This document shows positions 21,878 to 35,400 of a stretch of 64,000 bases of DNA, one piece after another. A program made the position numbers and the translations under genes. Source of the DNA: Gamarada debralockiae (taxonomy: Eukaryota; Ascomycota; Leotiomycetes; Helotiales; Hyphodiscaceae); the NCBI GenBank assembly GCA_002803225.1, contig NXFV01001789.1:1-64000 (forward strand), read 5' to 3'. Under the pieces are notes generated by a model. The model was not told the DNA's origin. It saw only the letters and a program-made list of their open reading frames with translations, and did not search any database. Within the stretch, counting starts at the first letter, position 1. Each line of letters starts with the position of its first letter.

Positions 21878-23926
21878 CTCGAGTTCTTGCGGGGTAAGGA
21901 GGCGGGGTTTCGAGAGAGGGAAATGACCAGTACTTAAGCAATTGAGCAGCGACAGACAAGCAAAGAAGTGGAGAACCTAGCTTTTATAACATCATGCAAG
22001 TTGAAAGCTTGTCGGATCATCACGTACTTTTCTCTGACAAACAGCATCATCCATACGGATGAGAGGAACATCAAATTTCCATCTCGAGTATGATACCCCC
22101 TCAGCCACTGTAAACCCTGCCCCTCTGCACACTTGCAGCGGACTAACGAATGAACGAGCTCCGGTTGAAGCTTTAGAGATGAGGAGCGGTGGAACGGCTG
22201 GGATATAGACAACGTTTAGATAGTGTGATCTTGGATGACGACGGCAAGAGTTGCATGGGAGCCGGGTATTTTGAATAGATCTTTACTCCGCATGTTTAAT
22301 GGGGAATATATCGAGAGGTCCGAGTGTGGAGGGATGAGAAGCTTGTTGGCTTGCATTAGACTCGGGATATTGTTCAGCCTGAAGGTTCGGCAGATTTGGA
22401 AGCAAGGGGGAACGCGATGCGATCGCCGTGGATATCTAGACACCTTCCGCCAAGGCATCACATTCTCACCCAAACTGATGACCTAATCATCTGGCAATAT
22501 GCTAAACACACCCTCAATTTTATGGCACCTCTGCCCATCCCACTTCTGCATCTGCAACCGCTTCTAACGACTTTTGGGAAGCGCCTTGTAAAGTCGTTGA
22601 TCGTACCGACGAAGCGAGTGTCCTGCAGAAAGGCAGTGTGTAAAAGCATCCCTACTTGCCTATTCTACTGGAGGTATAAGACTTACTAGCAAACATCACT
22701 GCAAACAGATTCTCGTCGAACGAGCTCCCTTCCAGGGCACGGCCACACTCAATCTCACGCAATCACCCTCAGACGATGCATAACGTACGACGGGGAAATG
22801 CAAAGAGAGCGAGAAATGACACACGAGGGAAAGAGTGGCAGAGATTGATCGTCCGGCAACGACTTTAGGTTCTCTCATACGGGTGAAGCATGGAGAGGAA
22901 CTGGCAGCTCAAGGTCATGCACAAGGATGAGGATCGGAAATGGGGATTCTTAGTGGGGCCGACAAAAAGCTTCGATAGACCGACTTTAGAGCATCGTAGA
23001 AACAGGATGGAAGGACATCAATCATCTGAAACAGTTGAGTGGCTGAAGGGCGTGTAATATGTCTGGTACAAGGATAGAGAATGGGATCGTCTTATTTGGA
23101 GGCGTCGAGGATGTTAGATATATCGGATCGGACTACAGAGCACAGTGAGAGTTGGAATGATAGACTTCAATCATGTGCAACAGTTGAGCGATTGAGGGGC
23201 GGTGTGTGCCTGTGGATCCTCTCGTTGTTCATATACCCGGTTAAAGATATCTAAGTGGGTTAGGTGCTTGAGCCTGAATCAAATGGGTGGGAAGTTGCAT
23301 CTCAATCGCTCAGATACATTCGAAGATTAAGATTACATACGACGAAAATTTACAGTACGGCATGCATCTAGGTCGAATGTTCAAGCCAAGGTCTCGGCTA
23401 CGAACTTTGCGATGAAACGTCCTTGATAAGAAAAAGCCAATGTGTCCGAAGAGCTTAGGCTCTTTCTTTCCTTCTCTTGGGAAATGAGTCTCAAGTCATG
23501 ATTACTAGATGGTTGCAATTGCTCACCGCCGGACGACCATTCATACGTGTCATGATCCAGTGTTATTCTGTCTAAAGGAAGAGGCTCCAAGTGGCTTGTC
23601 TCCTCCCCATCATGGCCCAGGGTATAGCGGGAGGCTGTATGGGGCGAAGGCGCCTTTGCACTGATACGTTAAACTTGTCTAAGAAAGGGTTTCTCTTCAG
23701 AGAGTGCACTGGTAACGGGGCCTGCCTGAGGTATGAGTAAGGAGATTGAGAAGTAGATAAGAATGAGCTTCCCTCACAAAACCCCATCCTCTTCTGTTCT
23801 GTATCTTTACAGCTCCGAGCACACTCCACCCATCTCATAGCGCTCCGTTCGCTTGCCTCAATTCAACGACTTGCCACAAGGCATGTCCTCGTACCCTGAC
23901 TTCAGCATATATACTGCAAACCTAAC
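21878..23926. other. long intergenic region with a weak duplication
   Basis: No gene is supported. Two related segments near 23009-23050 and 23165-23205 share CAATCAT, CAACAGTTGAG and AGGGCG words in order, suggesting an old tandem duplication with about 150-bp spacing. Otherwise featureless. Confidence 0.3.
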
Positions 23927-24277
23927 GATGGCCAAGATGTTCTCCTGTCGCCCCTTTTCCCCGACCACGACGACTACCCAGCTACCCCACCACCCTATTC
24001 GTCTCCCACATATGGTACCCCTTATGCCGCATTCGCACCCGAGGACTACGCAGCGCAAGACGTACCTGCACAGCAAAACTACCCAGTTTGGGGTCAAGTC
24101 TAAATTGGACCTCCAGAATTCGACATGGCAGTTCTCCCTGAATTGCAGAACTTTGCGGGAAGGCATTGGATTTCGCTATTTGAAGTTGCGGCTGAGCCCC
24201 CAGCTCAGAACATTCCGATGAGCCCTTTCAACTGCGGCTTTCTTGGAAAATCCTGCGGCGAGGTATCAGCACATTGA
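23927..24277 (+). pseudogene. C-terminal remnant of an unknown protein
   Basis: A plus-strand frame reads 116 codons to TGA at 24275, interrupted by one TAA at 24101-24103. It includes LFPDHDDYPATPPPYSSP, then QQNYPVWGQV before the TAA, and MAVLPELQNFAGRHW after it. The TAA is one C-to-T change from CAA. Composition (Tyr/Pro/Ala-rich) suggests a disordered C-terminus. No family recognised, and no upstream part could be joined. Confidence 0.35.
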
Positions 24278-25359
24278 GGATGGCCAGAACCTTGTCAATC
24301 GAAGCCGGGCAATTGAAGCCGAAAATTCAGAGTCAACAACAGTCGTCTGGCGTTTGAGACCAAACTCCGGAGCCGCGAGCACACTCCTTTACTTTCAGTG
24401 ACTCTATTTCACTTTGAACAATAAGGTTTGGACGTGACAACTGAGAACAGGGAGAGGGCCCGCTAGGACCTTGTGGATTTCTGAGGGAAATTGAGGATGG
24501 GGGATTTGGCGCTAATCATATTGTCTATCAGCCCTATGCCCGACATTATACCCTTTATTCATTCAGTCTATCACTACCCACCGTCCTACCCCGCTCCTTC
24601 ACATCTATAACGTCCGTCCCTGCGTGGAGAGAAACCCACCGTGCCGAGAAGACTCCATTGTTTAGGGGCCTAAAATTCTCCCTTACAAGTATATAAAGTT
24701 ATAGTTAGTGTGCCGTTATTCTTTAGCTATTTCTTCACAATGATTCGGTTTGTAGTAAGAAAATACTACGGTGGTGGTTATGCTATCGACTGTCCCGTCG
24801 ACGGCGTCGAAAGCCCTTTCCGCTGTTCCCCCCTGTTCTATTGGGTTTCGGGGCATAACATAAAGGTTTAATCAAGAAAGAATATAGCTCTAAGCTTTAA
24901 AGACACTAAGTACAAGGAAACCTGCATGCCGAGTTTATCCGGACAAAGGGGGAGATACACAAAACTCTAAGCGAGTTTATTATGCTTACATAATGTCGTA
25001 TTAGCCTATTTTTTGGCCAATACTACCGAAACAGATAACTATAGCCATACAGTATTCTAGCCTCCTTGTTATATCACCCACTTTTGCGTTTGTGTAGTCG
25101 TGTGTCTACATGCTGATTTACATTCTTCCTCACCACAAGATGCATAGAAAGACGATACATGGCTCGCTCGAAATAGCCAGACAGCCGCCAAGATCTTCTG
25201 AAGTGGCTGGCCGCGATTGGCTGTTCTGGCATGCCGTGAGGCTGTCGTCCAGCTAAGCCGTACGATCCCGCTCTTACTCCCAACTCAACAAATGCATACA
25301 TTCTACGACAACTATTCACTAACATTCGTTCAGACATCCTCTCAGATCCTGTCTGAGTA
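24278..25359. repeat. AT-rich, probably transposon-derived
   Basis: From about 24640 onward the sequence becomes AT-rich with many TAT/TTA words and no coding frame, directly upstream of the NLR gene. It resembles degraded repeat DNA. No terminal repeats were identified. Confidence 0.3.
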
Positions 25360-28300
25360 ATGCGCCTCCTAGAATACAACAACGATGGCGAGCTCAGCCT
25401 GACCAAGGATTTTGTTGGCGGCGAGATTCCCGAATATGCTATCCTTTCGCACACATGGGGGGCGGATACAGAAGAGGTCACATACAGAGACCTGATAGAT
25501 GGCACTGGGAAGAACAAGGTTGGATACAAGAAGATTCAGTTCTGCGGAGAACAGGCCAGACGTAATGACCTGCACAACTTCTGGGTTGATACGTGTTGTA
25601 TCGACAAATCGAACAACAATGAGCTCGCAGAGGCTATCAACTCTATGTTTCGATGGTACCGTGATGCGGCGAAGTGCTACGTCTTTTTGTCAGACGTTCC
25701 GAGAGCGGACGTTGACACCACTGACCATTCCCAGCAGCTTCCCTGGGAATCGGCATTCCGAACAAGCAGATGGTTCACCCGAGGCTGGACCCTTCAAGAG
25801 CTTATCGCACCTAAGACTGTCGAATTTTACTCCAGAGATCATGTCCTACTTGGTGATAAAGCCTCGCTTGAACAGCAGATCTACGAAATAACTGGTATCG
25901 CCATTGAGGCACTTCGAGGACACTCTTTACAAGATTTCAGCATCCAAGAGAGATTTCGATGGGTGGAGAAGCGACAGACAACAAAAGAAGAGGATCTCGT
26001 ATACTGTCTTCTTGGAATTTTCAATATTTACTTACCCCTCATTTATGGAGAAGGCCGGACCCACGCAATGGGAAGGCTTGAAAGGATGATCAAGGAATCT
26101 GAACCGCAATCATTTGGTAAGACGTGGCGTGTATCAATATCTACTTTACAGACCGCTTCTCTTTGGGGAAGTTAGTTCAAAGGGGATAGCGTCATTGTAA
26201 ATTTTGATCTTTTGTTTAGACACTGACTCTAAATGGCGTAGTGGAAGTTTCTCAGATCAGAGATCTCATCAATCTGAGCGACGTAAGTGAAAACATTTGG
26301 AAGGAAGAACATTCGAAAATCATGCAGTCGCTTTCCTCTACAAACTTTTGGGGCAAGCAAGTCGACCTCTTTAGACGAGCTCAAAAGGGCAGTGGTCAAT
26401 GGATTTTGGAGGACGAGAGACTCAAGTCGTGGCTTACAGAACACCCCAAAATCTGTTGGTGTAAGGGTGAGGCTGGGGCAGGGAAAACCTTCCTCTCAGC
26501 CATCATCATTGACTATTTGTCCTTCTCAATGAAGAACAAAAACATTGGTATTGCTTGGTTATACGTCGACTATCGTGAGCGCGATTCACACACACTGGAG
26601 AATTTTTACGCAAACCTTCTTCTTCAACTGTTCAAGCAAACTGGCGGACTGTCTAAGTCGATGATGAAATCTCTCGGCTCCAAGCGTGAAGAAGCAAAGC
26701 CATCTGCAGCGGAATACAAGTCCTGGCTACAAGAGGAGGTGCAGAAGTTTGATCGGACAATCATCATCATTGACGCCTTAGATGAAATGCGTACCAAAGA
26801 GCTCTGCAAGCAGCTCATCGATGAGCTTCAATCTCTGATTCCACGGATACACCTTCTTGTCACGTCAAGATCAGAGGTGCGGCTTCCTATTATGAGCGAC
26901 GATCTTATCGAAATCGAAATTCGGCCACGAAAAGATGATGTGATTCTTTTTATTGAAAGTCGACTCCAGGATAGCCCGCTACTATGGGATCATATTTCTA
27001 AAAACCCTTCGCTCAGAGATCTTACTATGGACATGTTAACCAAAGCAAATAACAGGATGTCAGTAAAGACTAGTTTTCCTAAAGCTATGGGCCTAATTCT
27101 TGTGTAGGTTCTTGAAGGCCGAGTTGATTCTCAATGTATTAGAACACTTAAAGACCGCCAAAGAAGTGGAAGAGACACTCAATTCGCTACCTGACACTTA
27201 CGATGGCTGCTATGAGTTCACGCTCAAGCAAATCGAAAGGAAAGATGCCCCTCAACGTCAGTTGGCATTCAAAGTTCTGTCCTGGCTATCTTTTGTCTTC
27301 GATGGTCTGACAGTCTCAGCGTTCCAGGAGGCGCTCTCAGTCCAGACAGGAGATAAAAAAGTGGAGGAGGAGAAGCTAATACCAGTGGAAGAGCTCATTT
27401 CTGTCTGTAGTGGCCTTGTGGTTACTTACTCCGACACTGAAAATAACACCCAAAAAATTCGTTTACTTCATGAGACAGCTAGCACGTACCTGAAGAATGT
27501 TGGCTCCCCACTTGGTCATGAAATGATTCTGGAAGCTTGCTTGGCTTATCTGTCTTTAACCAAGTTTTCAGAACTCTGTATCTTCAGGACGAGAATCGAT
27601 GAGAGAGGAAGACAGCACCCGTTTTATCAGTATGCTGCAACGTATTGGTCACGTCATGTGATTCAAGGGAAACTTGAAACAACCTTCCGGGACCCAATCA
27701 TCAAGTTTCTCGAGAGCTACCAACGCCGTTCTGCTGATGAGTTCTTGTCATCTGGCCTTCCTAGTGCTTGGGGTTGCGACAATTCCACACCTTGGACTGA
27801 CTGGAATAAGCGGTCCGTCGATAGAAGAGACCGTCCGCTCCATGCCGCAGCAGCTTATGGGCTGGGCAAGATAGTGCGATATTTCATAAAGAAGAAAGGC
27901 TATGAAAAGGATGGACGCAACAATTTTGGCGAAACAGCGCTTCATCGAGCGGCACAAGTCGGCCGCACTGGAACTATGGAAGAGCTCATAGCTCAGGGCG
28001 CCGATTTAAATTCCAAAGTTTACCACCACTATTTCAAAGAGACAACCGCACTTATGCTAGCAATGAACTGTCAGCGGATCGAGGCTGTTCGAGTCCTCCT
28101 CAATCATGGGGCGGATTTGAATACCTTCGACCCGAAGAATCCTACCTTTCCCTTGCACATCGCAGCGAGCATGAATACAAGATTAACGCGACTCCTTCTC
28201 GATCATGGAGCGACCGTCCACTTCCCTGGAATATCCCCTCAATTCCCCGAACTGTGGCCAGGAAGTCTTCATTTTACCGTCTTTTACGCTCATGAATTTC

Positions 28301-29208
28301 CCGGGGCTCTTGAGAGGGTAAATCTTCTCCTCGACAGAGGTGCGAATATCAACGCTCAGTCAAGTGCGGGTAACACTGCATTACATATGGCTATTCTTGG
28401 TGGACATCAAGACTTAGTGCATATTTTACTTCAAAAAGGTGCAAATATCACCCTCAAAAACCAAAGAAGTAAATCTGCCGTCCAGCTTGCACGGGAAAGG
28501 GGCCATCTGGATTGGATTGAGGAAGGTATTCCAACTGAGCTTTTCCGGAGCCTACCAATCGGCCCACCTTTACAAAGGGCTATCTGGTCCAGAAACCACT
28601 CTCTAGTTCACGAACTCTTGGAAAAAGGACATGACATTGCAGAAGAAGATCAAGAGATGGTCACTCCGTGGGGATACTGTATACTGAGCGGCGATGTTGA
28701 ACTGGCACAAATCCTGGTCGACCATATGGAGAAACGCAAATCTATCAACCATGTGGGAAACACCGCCTTTGAGCTCGCCTTGACTCACATGACAGCGTTT
28801 AATTACACAGATGAGTGGTCGTGGGAGAAGACTGTTCAGATTTGCCGGAAGCTTCTTCCATTTCGAAGGATGTTTGATCCGAATTTAGAGTTTACTAAAA
28901 CCGAGAGCCCTATTTGTGACTACAAAAAGACATTCTTGATATGGGCGGCTGAGCTAGGAAGGATCGATGAAGCGGAATTTTTCCTGGACTGTGGTAGTGA
29001 TGTGAACGCCAGGGATGTTTTTGGAGGCTCTGGGTTAAGTTACGCCGTGGGCCGGCGAAGCTATGATATGGTCAACCTTCTGATCCAAAGGGGGGCCAAC
29101 CCGAAGCTTGAAGACAATACAGGTCTAACACCACTTATGGCTGCAGAGAATGCCGGAAACATAGTGATCAAGAAGTTGCTCCAGGATACATCATCTGGAC
29201 AATCCTAA
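25360..29208 (+). CDS. NLR-like protein: HET, NACHT and ankyrin repeats
   Basis: Three exons, join(25360..26116,26242..27058,27108..29208), give 1224 residues. Residues 1-250 form a HET domain of the heterokaryon-incompatibility type (start MRLLEYN, YAILSHTWG, FWVDTCCIDKS, RWFTRGWTLQELIAP, then LVYCLLGIF). The central part is a NACHT NTPase with Walker A GEAGAGKT (about 328-335) and Walker B IIIIDALDE (about 426-434), plus the winged-helix-like region after it. From about residue 765 to the end run ankyrin repeats (for example ETALHRAAQVGRTGTMEEL and NTALHMAILGGHQDLVHIL). HET-NACHT-ANK proteins act in fungal self/non-self recognition, with HET as cell-death effector and ankyrins as sensor; this role is inferred from the family. 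Introns are 125 and 49 nt, and the splice sites rebuild KANNRM-FLKAEL. The gene is intact, and all key motifs are present. It sits in repeat-rich surroundings. Confidence 0.92.
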
Positions 29209-30547
29209 TGTCTGGGCTTTCTACACAACTTGGTCCTTCGGCGGACGATGTTTACCAATTCTACTCGAGAAACACTTGGCACCGGCTCATTTTCGTTTAT
29301 GATAAGAGATAGGGTGCTGTCATTACCACTATATTATGATACTGCTGAGAATAGGACAGGTTTATCCAAATAATGCTCTTTGTTGGAAAATATCACATTT
29401 ATCGTGCGTTGGAGTTGACTTTTCTTAGGGTGCTTCCCGGACGTTCCGCTGCTCATAGGCTGCACAGAATCGTGCTCGACAAGGAGTAGAACAATCTCCT
29501 CTACCCATTGCCCATGTCTTTTGCCACCGTAAGTGATGTCTTCTCCTCATGATCTCGGACTGTGATATCAATACGACTTTCCAACCGTCGTACCACCGCA
29601 GCGTTGTTGAGTTGCCGAACCGAATGGAACAACAAGGCCTTGGGATAGTTACCCTTGATTATAACCTCTGCTCCTGCAGCACATGGCGAAACTGCAAAGT
29701 CATCTTTCGACTCCCGCGCGGTCTAATAGCGACTCCTGCCATAAATCGTAGCATTGAGATTCGAGCTATGTTTGATCAACAACTCTGCGGGCGACGATAT
29801 AAAAACAATTTTCTAGTAGAAGGAGTTCAGAGTGTTCAAGGGTGGCCACGGAACACGACTTATACAAAAATGTAGGAGATGTCGATGTTTGCACAGAGTT
29901 TGAGATGGTTAAAGTCAAAGTACTTATCATTTTTCTCGGCACGGTGGGTTTCTCGCTACGTAGGGACAGACATCCTTCCCCTTCCCAATCCCAATCCCAA
30001 TAAAGCGACATCTAAGTCAACACCCTGAGCTTCTTCCAAGACAGTTTGAAGTCTCTGGCGCATGAATTTCAATGCTCTAAATTGTCGAGTCCTACAGTGT
30101 CATGAATTGCATGAGTTGATTGAATGTTCAGCTTTCCCCATCACAAGGTCTTCTGCTTATTCCCCTCAATTGCCAGTTCTCAAGCGATTCATTGTTCAAC
30201 CTTGCAAGTAAGATGAGGAGAAAGAAATCTGTACCTGAAGTCCAAAACAAAGTATTCAGGAATGTTTCCTTGGCCTTTAGGTCACGTCATGGTCTCTTGG
30301 TAGGATCCTTGAAGCCTTATGTGCCCGTGCATTCCCACAATAAAACGAGCCAGCGTCCCAGATCAATCATTCACCCTTCCTAGGCTTGACGAGTCGGAGC
30401 CACTGGCACTCATATGTGGCATTGAGTTCCTTTCACACTCAATACCAACTTCCCAGATGTAACTAACTTACCTACCTATGCTCTCTGTCGATATGGCAGA
30501 ACCCCAAACGAACGGAAGGCCCCCAAAAGCAAGTCCTCCCCACGACA
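29209..30547. other. intergenic, no supported gene
   Basis: 3' flank of the NLR gene followed by sequence with only short, unsupported frames. Confidence 0.3.
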
Positions 30548-31410
30548 CTACCGCGGTTCCTGACCCGGCACCTTCAGTCCTTCCGCAGGGAGCTTATTCC
30601 CCTCCCGAACCCACCTTGCCCCCCCTCCCCCACAAAAAGTAGCAAACAATTTCCTAAACGAAAGCCAATCATACAAACCTTTCCTGTGCCAGAGCACCCA
30701 ACCGATCGTTCGCATGAACTCTTTATCATCTTCGGGTCGTGGGAAGGAAGCATCTGGCATAAGGGAGATAGTGACCAAGTCTTGGGTCAGTAAGGAGTTC
30801 GAGCTTCACGCCGGGATAAGGACTTGCTTTCCACTGACGAGCCTGCTCGGTTGTGCGGTAGATCCCAGGTGGTGGTGGGCCACCTGGTGGGGTAAGGCGT
30901 GCTTTTATAGCAGGCCGAGGATTGGAGAACAGCAGAAGTCGTCTGGATCTGCTTTTGAAAAACCATGGGATGCCCTCTCTAGGAATCTTCTCACATAGCT
31001 TTTCCCAAATGATATTCTCCGAGCTGAAGTTTCGTGGAGGAAATGTTGCAGTTGCAGCAATCATAGCTCTTAGACAACTCCTCTTTGTGAGGCTGGCTGG
31101 GTTTACGACTCTGCTCGAACCGGCGTGGAGTCCAAGGACTCAAGACATAAGACAAGTCCTTGGTAGATGCATTTCACCTCCTCAACCTCCCAAGACTCGT
31201 ATCTCAACCAAAGCAGCTCTTGCTCTGGGATACGCTCTTCCCAATCGTTCACACAATCCGAGGAATCTCCAGGTTGATGAAACAACTCTCAATGTAGCTG
31301 AAATCGCAACAAAGTTTTTTTCATCCTCAAACTATCTTTCCATATCGACAGCGGAACACGTGCCGATCCTGATGCTTGCTTCTTTTCATCTCCATCCCCG
31401 AGAGACGTAC
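30548..31410 (-). other. possible coding exons, unresolved
   Basis: Minus-strand stretches look protein-like: 30778-30548 (MPDASFPRPEDDKEFMRTIG, then VLWHRKGLYDWLSF) and 31064-30726 (PPPPGIYRTTEQARQWKAS). The frames conflict and I could not chain them. They may be exons of a lineage-specific gene together with 31411-31733, or a remnant. Confidence 0.25.
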
Positions 31411-31733
31411 CATATGCTTGCGTCTAAATCAAAGGATAGAATGCTATAAAAAAATTCAACGGCGTTCAAGATGCTGCATATATAATCGATTGATGACGAG
31501 GAAAGAGGCAAGATTGAAGGCTCGATAATCGCAAACTGGCTGTTGAGAAAGGACTTGAGAACTTCCTTATCTAGAGGACCTACATGACATGCGGATGTGA
31601 TGGCCCAAAGATAGATTTGAAGCCCTTGGTGGAGAGGTTCAGACCTACCGTCTTCCTCTGAGCGAGGCGTGACGAATGTACCCTCGTTGCTTTTGACTCG
31701 GATGATGAGGTTGGTGAAAGGTGTGATCTGCAT
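31411..31733 (-). CDS. possible first exon of an uncharacterised protein
   Basis: A minus-strand frame begins at the ATG at 31733 and encodes about 107 residues (for example LQIYLWAITSACHVGPL and SFLNSQFAIIEPSILPLSS). A TATA box (TATAAATA on the minus strand, 31801-31808) lies 68 bp upstream. A GTACGT donor at about 31410 could splice to an acceptor at about 31303, giving a protein of roughly 120-130 residues. No domain recognised, and the exon chain is unsure. Confidence 0.35.
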
Positions 31734-32454
31734 TTGATCGAGTGATAGATAATTGATAAAGAATGATGGATTGAAGGGCGTGTGATCTGGGAAGCAAAGA
31801 TATTTATAAGGTGAGGTTGGTTGCCTAATTTCCTTCGCTACTCATTACGGAGATATACACTTGCCTGCGGTCATACCTTATGGCCCGTGGTCGATTGGAT
31901 AAATGCTGACATAAAGCATTACTATTAGACGAAACATGCCATACATATGTAGGATGATAAGTCAAGGGTGGCTCGGGGGTAAGTGCAACCAGAAGCTTTA
32001 TAAATCGCCTGAACGATGGATAGCGGCACTTGCTAAACTCCCTTTTGACCCAACACCCGCACGACAGGCACGAGGCAATTGGCACGAAGCGTGAAAATGA
32101 TTTCTATAAGCATCGCATTTCTTCATATGGAATTATCGAGTGTATCAGTATGCCAAACGCCCTGCTCGCTCGCTATCATACAGCAATCAATGCTTCGCTC
32201 AATAATGCCGTTCGCTCGCTCCGCTCCTGTGTATGCAATAGAACCAGACTAGACCAATAACTCCCGGGTATCGTCATCCATCTAACAGACAAAGAAGCAG
32301 TAGTTGAAATCTCTGCGAGATACCACCAGAGGCAGTACTTCCACATCCACGATATGACCAGCCTCCCAAATCTATCCATCTCTGCCATTCCACCTCACCT
32401 CCACCCCATTCTCTGCTCTGCACCACAGTTCGTTTCGCAATGCTCGACCCATAT
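31734..32454. other. intergenic, no supported gene
   Basis: Holds the TATA-like site at 31801-31808 and the 3' flank of the DnaJ gene. Nothing else seen. Confidence 0.3.
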
Positions 32455-35400
32455 TTAATACACCTTCTTCCGTGGTCGTTCTCGCTCACTCCTATCCTTC
32501 ATCAGCTCCTTCAGAACCACATACTCCTTCATAACCGCCTGATGATTCTCCTGCGTAGTCGACCAATGTCCCAACACCACCTTATCCTCCTTCAACCCCA
32601 ATCTATATTTCTCCAACCCAGCATCGTCCTCCCAGCGCCTCGCACCCAACTCATCATTCTGTTTCTTCCGCGCCAAGATATGGGACATGAATTGAATGTT
32701 GAAGAGATCCCAGTCACACATGTATGCCTTGAATTCCTGGAGATATGCATGGTAGGCGGCCTTTGGAGGGCGTGTGTATTCGGGTGATGGGCTGAGAGGG
32801 AGTTTAGGGGGTACGGGTGCTGTTGGAAGGCTGAGGTGGGAGATCAGATCTCGGAGTTTGAGGTCGTCGAATTCGACTTTTAGGGCTGAATCTGTTGGTG
32901 ATTGTGAGGGTGCAGCAGGACGTTTGCTTGGTGAGGGAACGCCCAATGGTGCTGTGTTTGAAGTAGGGGTTTTTGGTGCTTGGGTTTCGACGGATTCGAC
33001 TGGAGGCGTTGAATCGACTTCCATTGGATCTGGGGAGGGCGATGTCACGATTGGAGGTGGTTGAGGTTTGCGACTAGTGAAGAGAGGTTTCTCGTCCGAG
33101 GTATTCTCGCTATCATCGACGACGGCCGCTGTGCCCATCGTTGGTCGAATGCTTTGCACACGGCTCTTGCGGTTACCAGTTGGACGGGGAGGCATGGTTG
33201 GTGGAGGCATGAAGGTCTGAGGTTTGAAGCTTTGAGCCCATTCCTCAGGAGTGAACTTCGTACCACCAGGAGACTCGATCGGTGTTTCTTCTTCGACGGG
33301 CGGCTGCATGACTTTATGATCAACGGGTCGGAGTTTGACTGGAGATCTTCCTCTGGAGCGACTGCCAGATTGAGTACTACCGCGAGGAGGAACACCTGCT
33401 GCCTTCTGCTCCGGTCTGAAGTAGTCATGTCCAGCCTCGAATTTACCTTCCCATTCTTCCGGCGTGAACTTCGTATTGATGTTCTCGGTACTGGGACTCG
33501 CGAATCCGTTTGGTCGAGGGTTTGTCGTTGCGAAAGTATTATCGTCAATTTTGAAGGAGAAACTGGTAGGATAATTATCGTAGTTAGCATTTGATTTGTC
33601 TTGTTCCATGTAACTGGGAAAGGACTTTGTGTGGTGATGAGCATCAGATGGTCTGGAATATGGAGAGCTATGTCTCTGCTTTTTGGATGGACTTCCCATC
33701 GCAACAGGCCTCTGAGCGCACATCCAATTATTATTGAGAGCGTCATCACTCTCAGACACTACCTTGCGACTCCGGTTGCGAGCTGCAAGTGCTGGGTTCC
33801 CACTGGAATTACCATAGGAGTTGACATTGGTATCACTCGCGTGGCGCTTGTTGATAAGTTGGTCAACAAGACGACGCTGATCTGCTTCAAAACTGTTCAG
33901 GCTGTCCGCTGCGACTCCACTAGGAGGTATCACAGGTTGTCCGTCTGCCCTCGGAAATAGGCTTGGGTACTTGTTCATGTCGAAAGAAAATTCATATAAA
34001 CTCGTCTTTCCCAAGTTGTCGTGATCAGGAGACACTGTCTCTGAGATTGGCGAGCATGGCGTGTTACCGTTTCTGGCTGGTCTTGAATTGAACAAGTTCC
34101 AGTTAAAAGAGGGCCGGGAGCGAGGGAATGGAGGGTTGAAAACTCTCGGGTCTCTTCCCTCACACTGGCCACCATTGGCAGGAGATGTTTTCGGAACGGC
34201 TTGGAGTTTGGGGTTGCAATTGCTGGGGAAATACTCTGAAGGGTATGAATGAGATTGAGGGGTACCGTACGTATTAGGTTCGTCGTTAGCCTGAGGATTG
34301 GCCTGACCAGAACCAGTAGAAGGTCCATCTGAAGGGAAACCGTTTAGTGGAGGTTCTGCACCTGGGTTCTCGCGATACCATTTCTGGAACTGAGACAAGC
34401 TAGGCTTACGAGTGTGCTCCGGTCTAGCTGCAGCCTCTGGCATACGCTGTCCATTCTTGGAGGATCTAGTAGGGGTACGTCTGGGCTCAGCGAATCTTCG
34501 ACTCGATTTGGGTGATTGGCTGGCTATCTCAGGTCCATCATCGGAACTAGAAGAGTTAAGAGCCTCCTCGGTGTAGGATGCCATCGAGGGCTTTGAGGGG
34601 CGATCCGCAAATGAGCGTGAACGGTGAGGTTGCGCCATATGGGGTTCAGAACCTGTCCGAGGCACCTGAGCTGCGTCTCCAGGTCTATCAGAACGCTCGC
34701 GATGGCTCTTTGATCTGTTCAGATTAGCACTTTCGAACGGATTCAACTTCTCTCCTCCGTGCGTTTGATATGGTGTGCTTTGACGAGGCTCGTATATTGG
34801 ATCCACTTGCTGTCTGAACTGTCTCAATGGATCTGGCTGGATATTGTTCGTCGAGGCAGGAGGGGGACCTCTTGGCGGTGGCTCGGGAGCATGCTGGGGT
34901 TTGTGCTGTGTAAAGTAGGCGCCCTTTGGTGCTGCAGGCTCGTCTCCACCGGGAGTAGCTGGCGTAAAGCGTCTTCGATTTGCAGCCCCAGTGCTTTGAG
35001 CTCTTCTATGCGGACTGACATTTGGAGAATAATTGGCCCGATATTCCTCGAAACCAGGTTTTGTCTTCGGAGGTGGAGCATGCTTGTAGCTATTGCTCTC
35101 TTCACGACCGGATGGTGTTGTATAATCTCTTGCTGGTGGCGGAGGCTTCCAGGACGACCGACCCGCAGAAGCTTGTGCCCGCGTTTCCTGGCTTCTCATG
35201 CTCTCCCATGCTTCGTATGTCTTTTTCCTAGCTTCAGCGCCTTCGTTTGCAGTATTTGCAGATGTCTTCGGCGTCTCAAACTTCCCATATCGCGCAGCAC
35301 CGGCGGAAGGAGGTGGGGGTCTGTTTGCTCCGGGACGCTTCGGAGGAGGTGCCCATTGTGCACCAGCATTTGCCCAAGGGTTCCCCCGTACGCCCGATGC

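Noticed and set aside
33045..33749. 234-codon frame antiparallel or alternate to the DnaJ coding region
   Set aside because: Low-complexity shadow of the disordered region in another frame.
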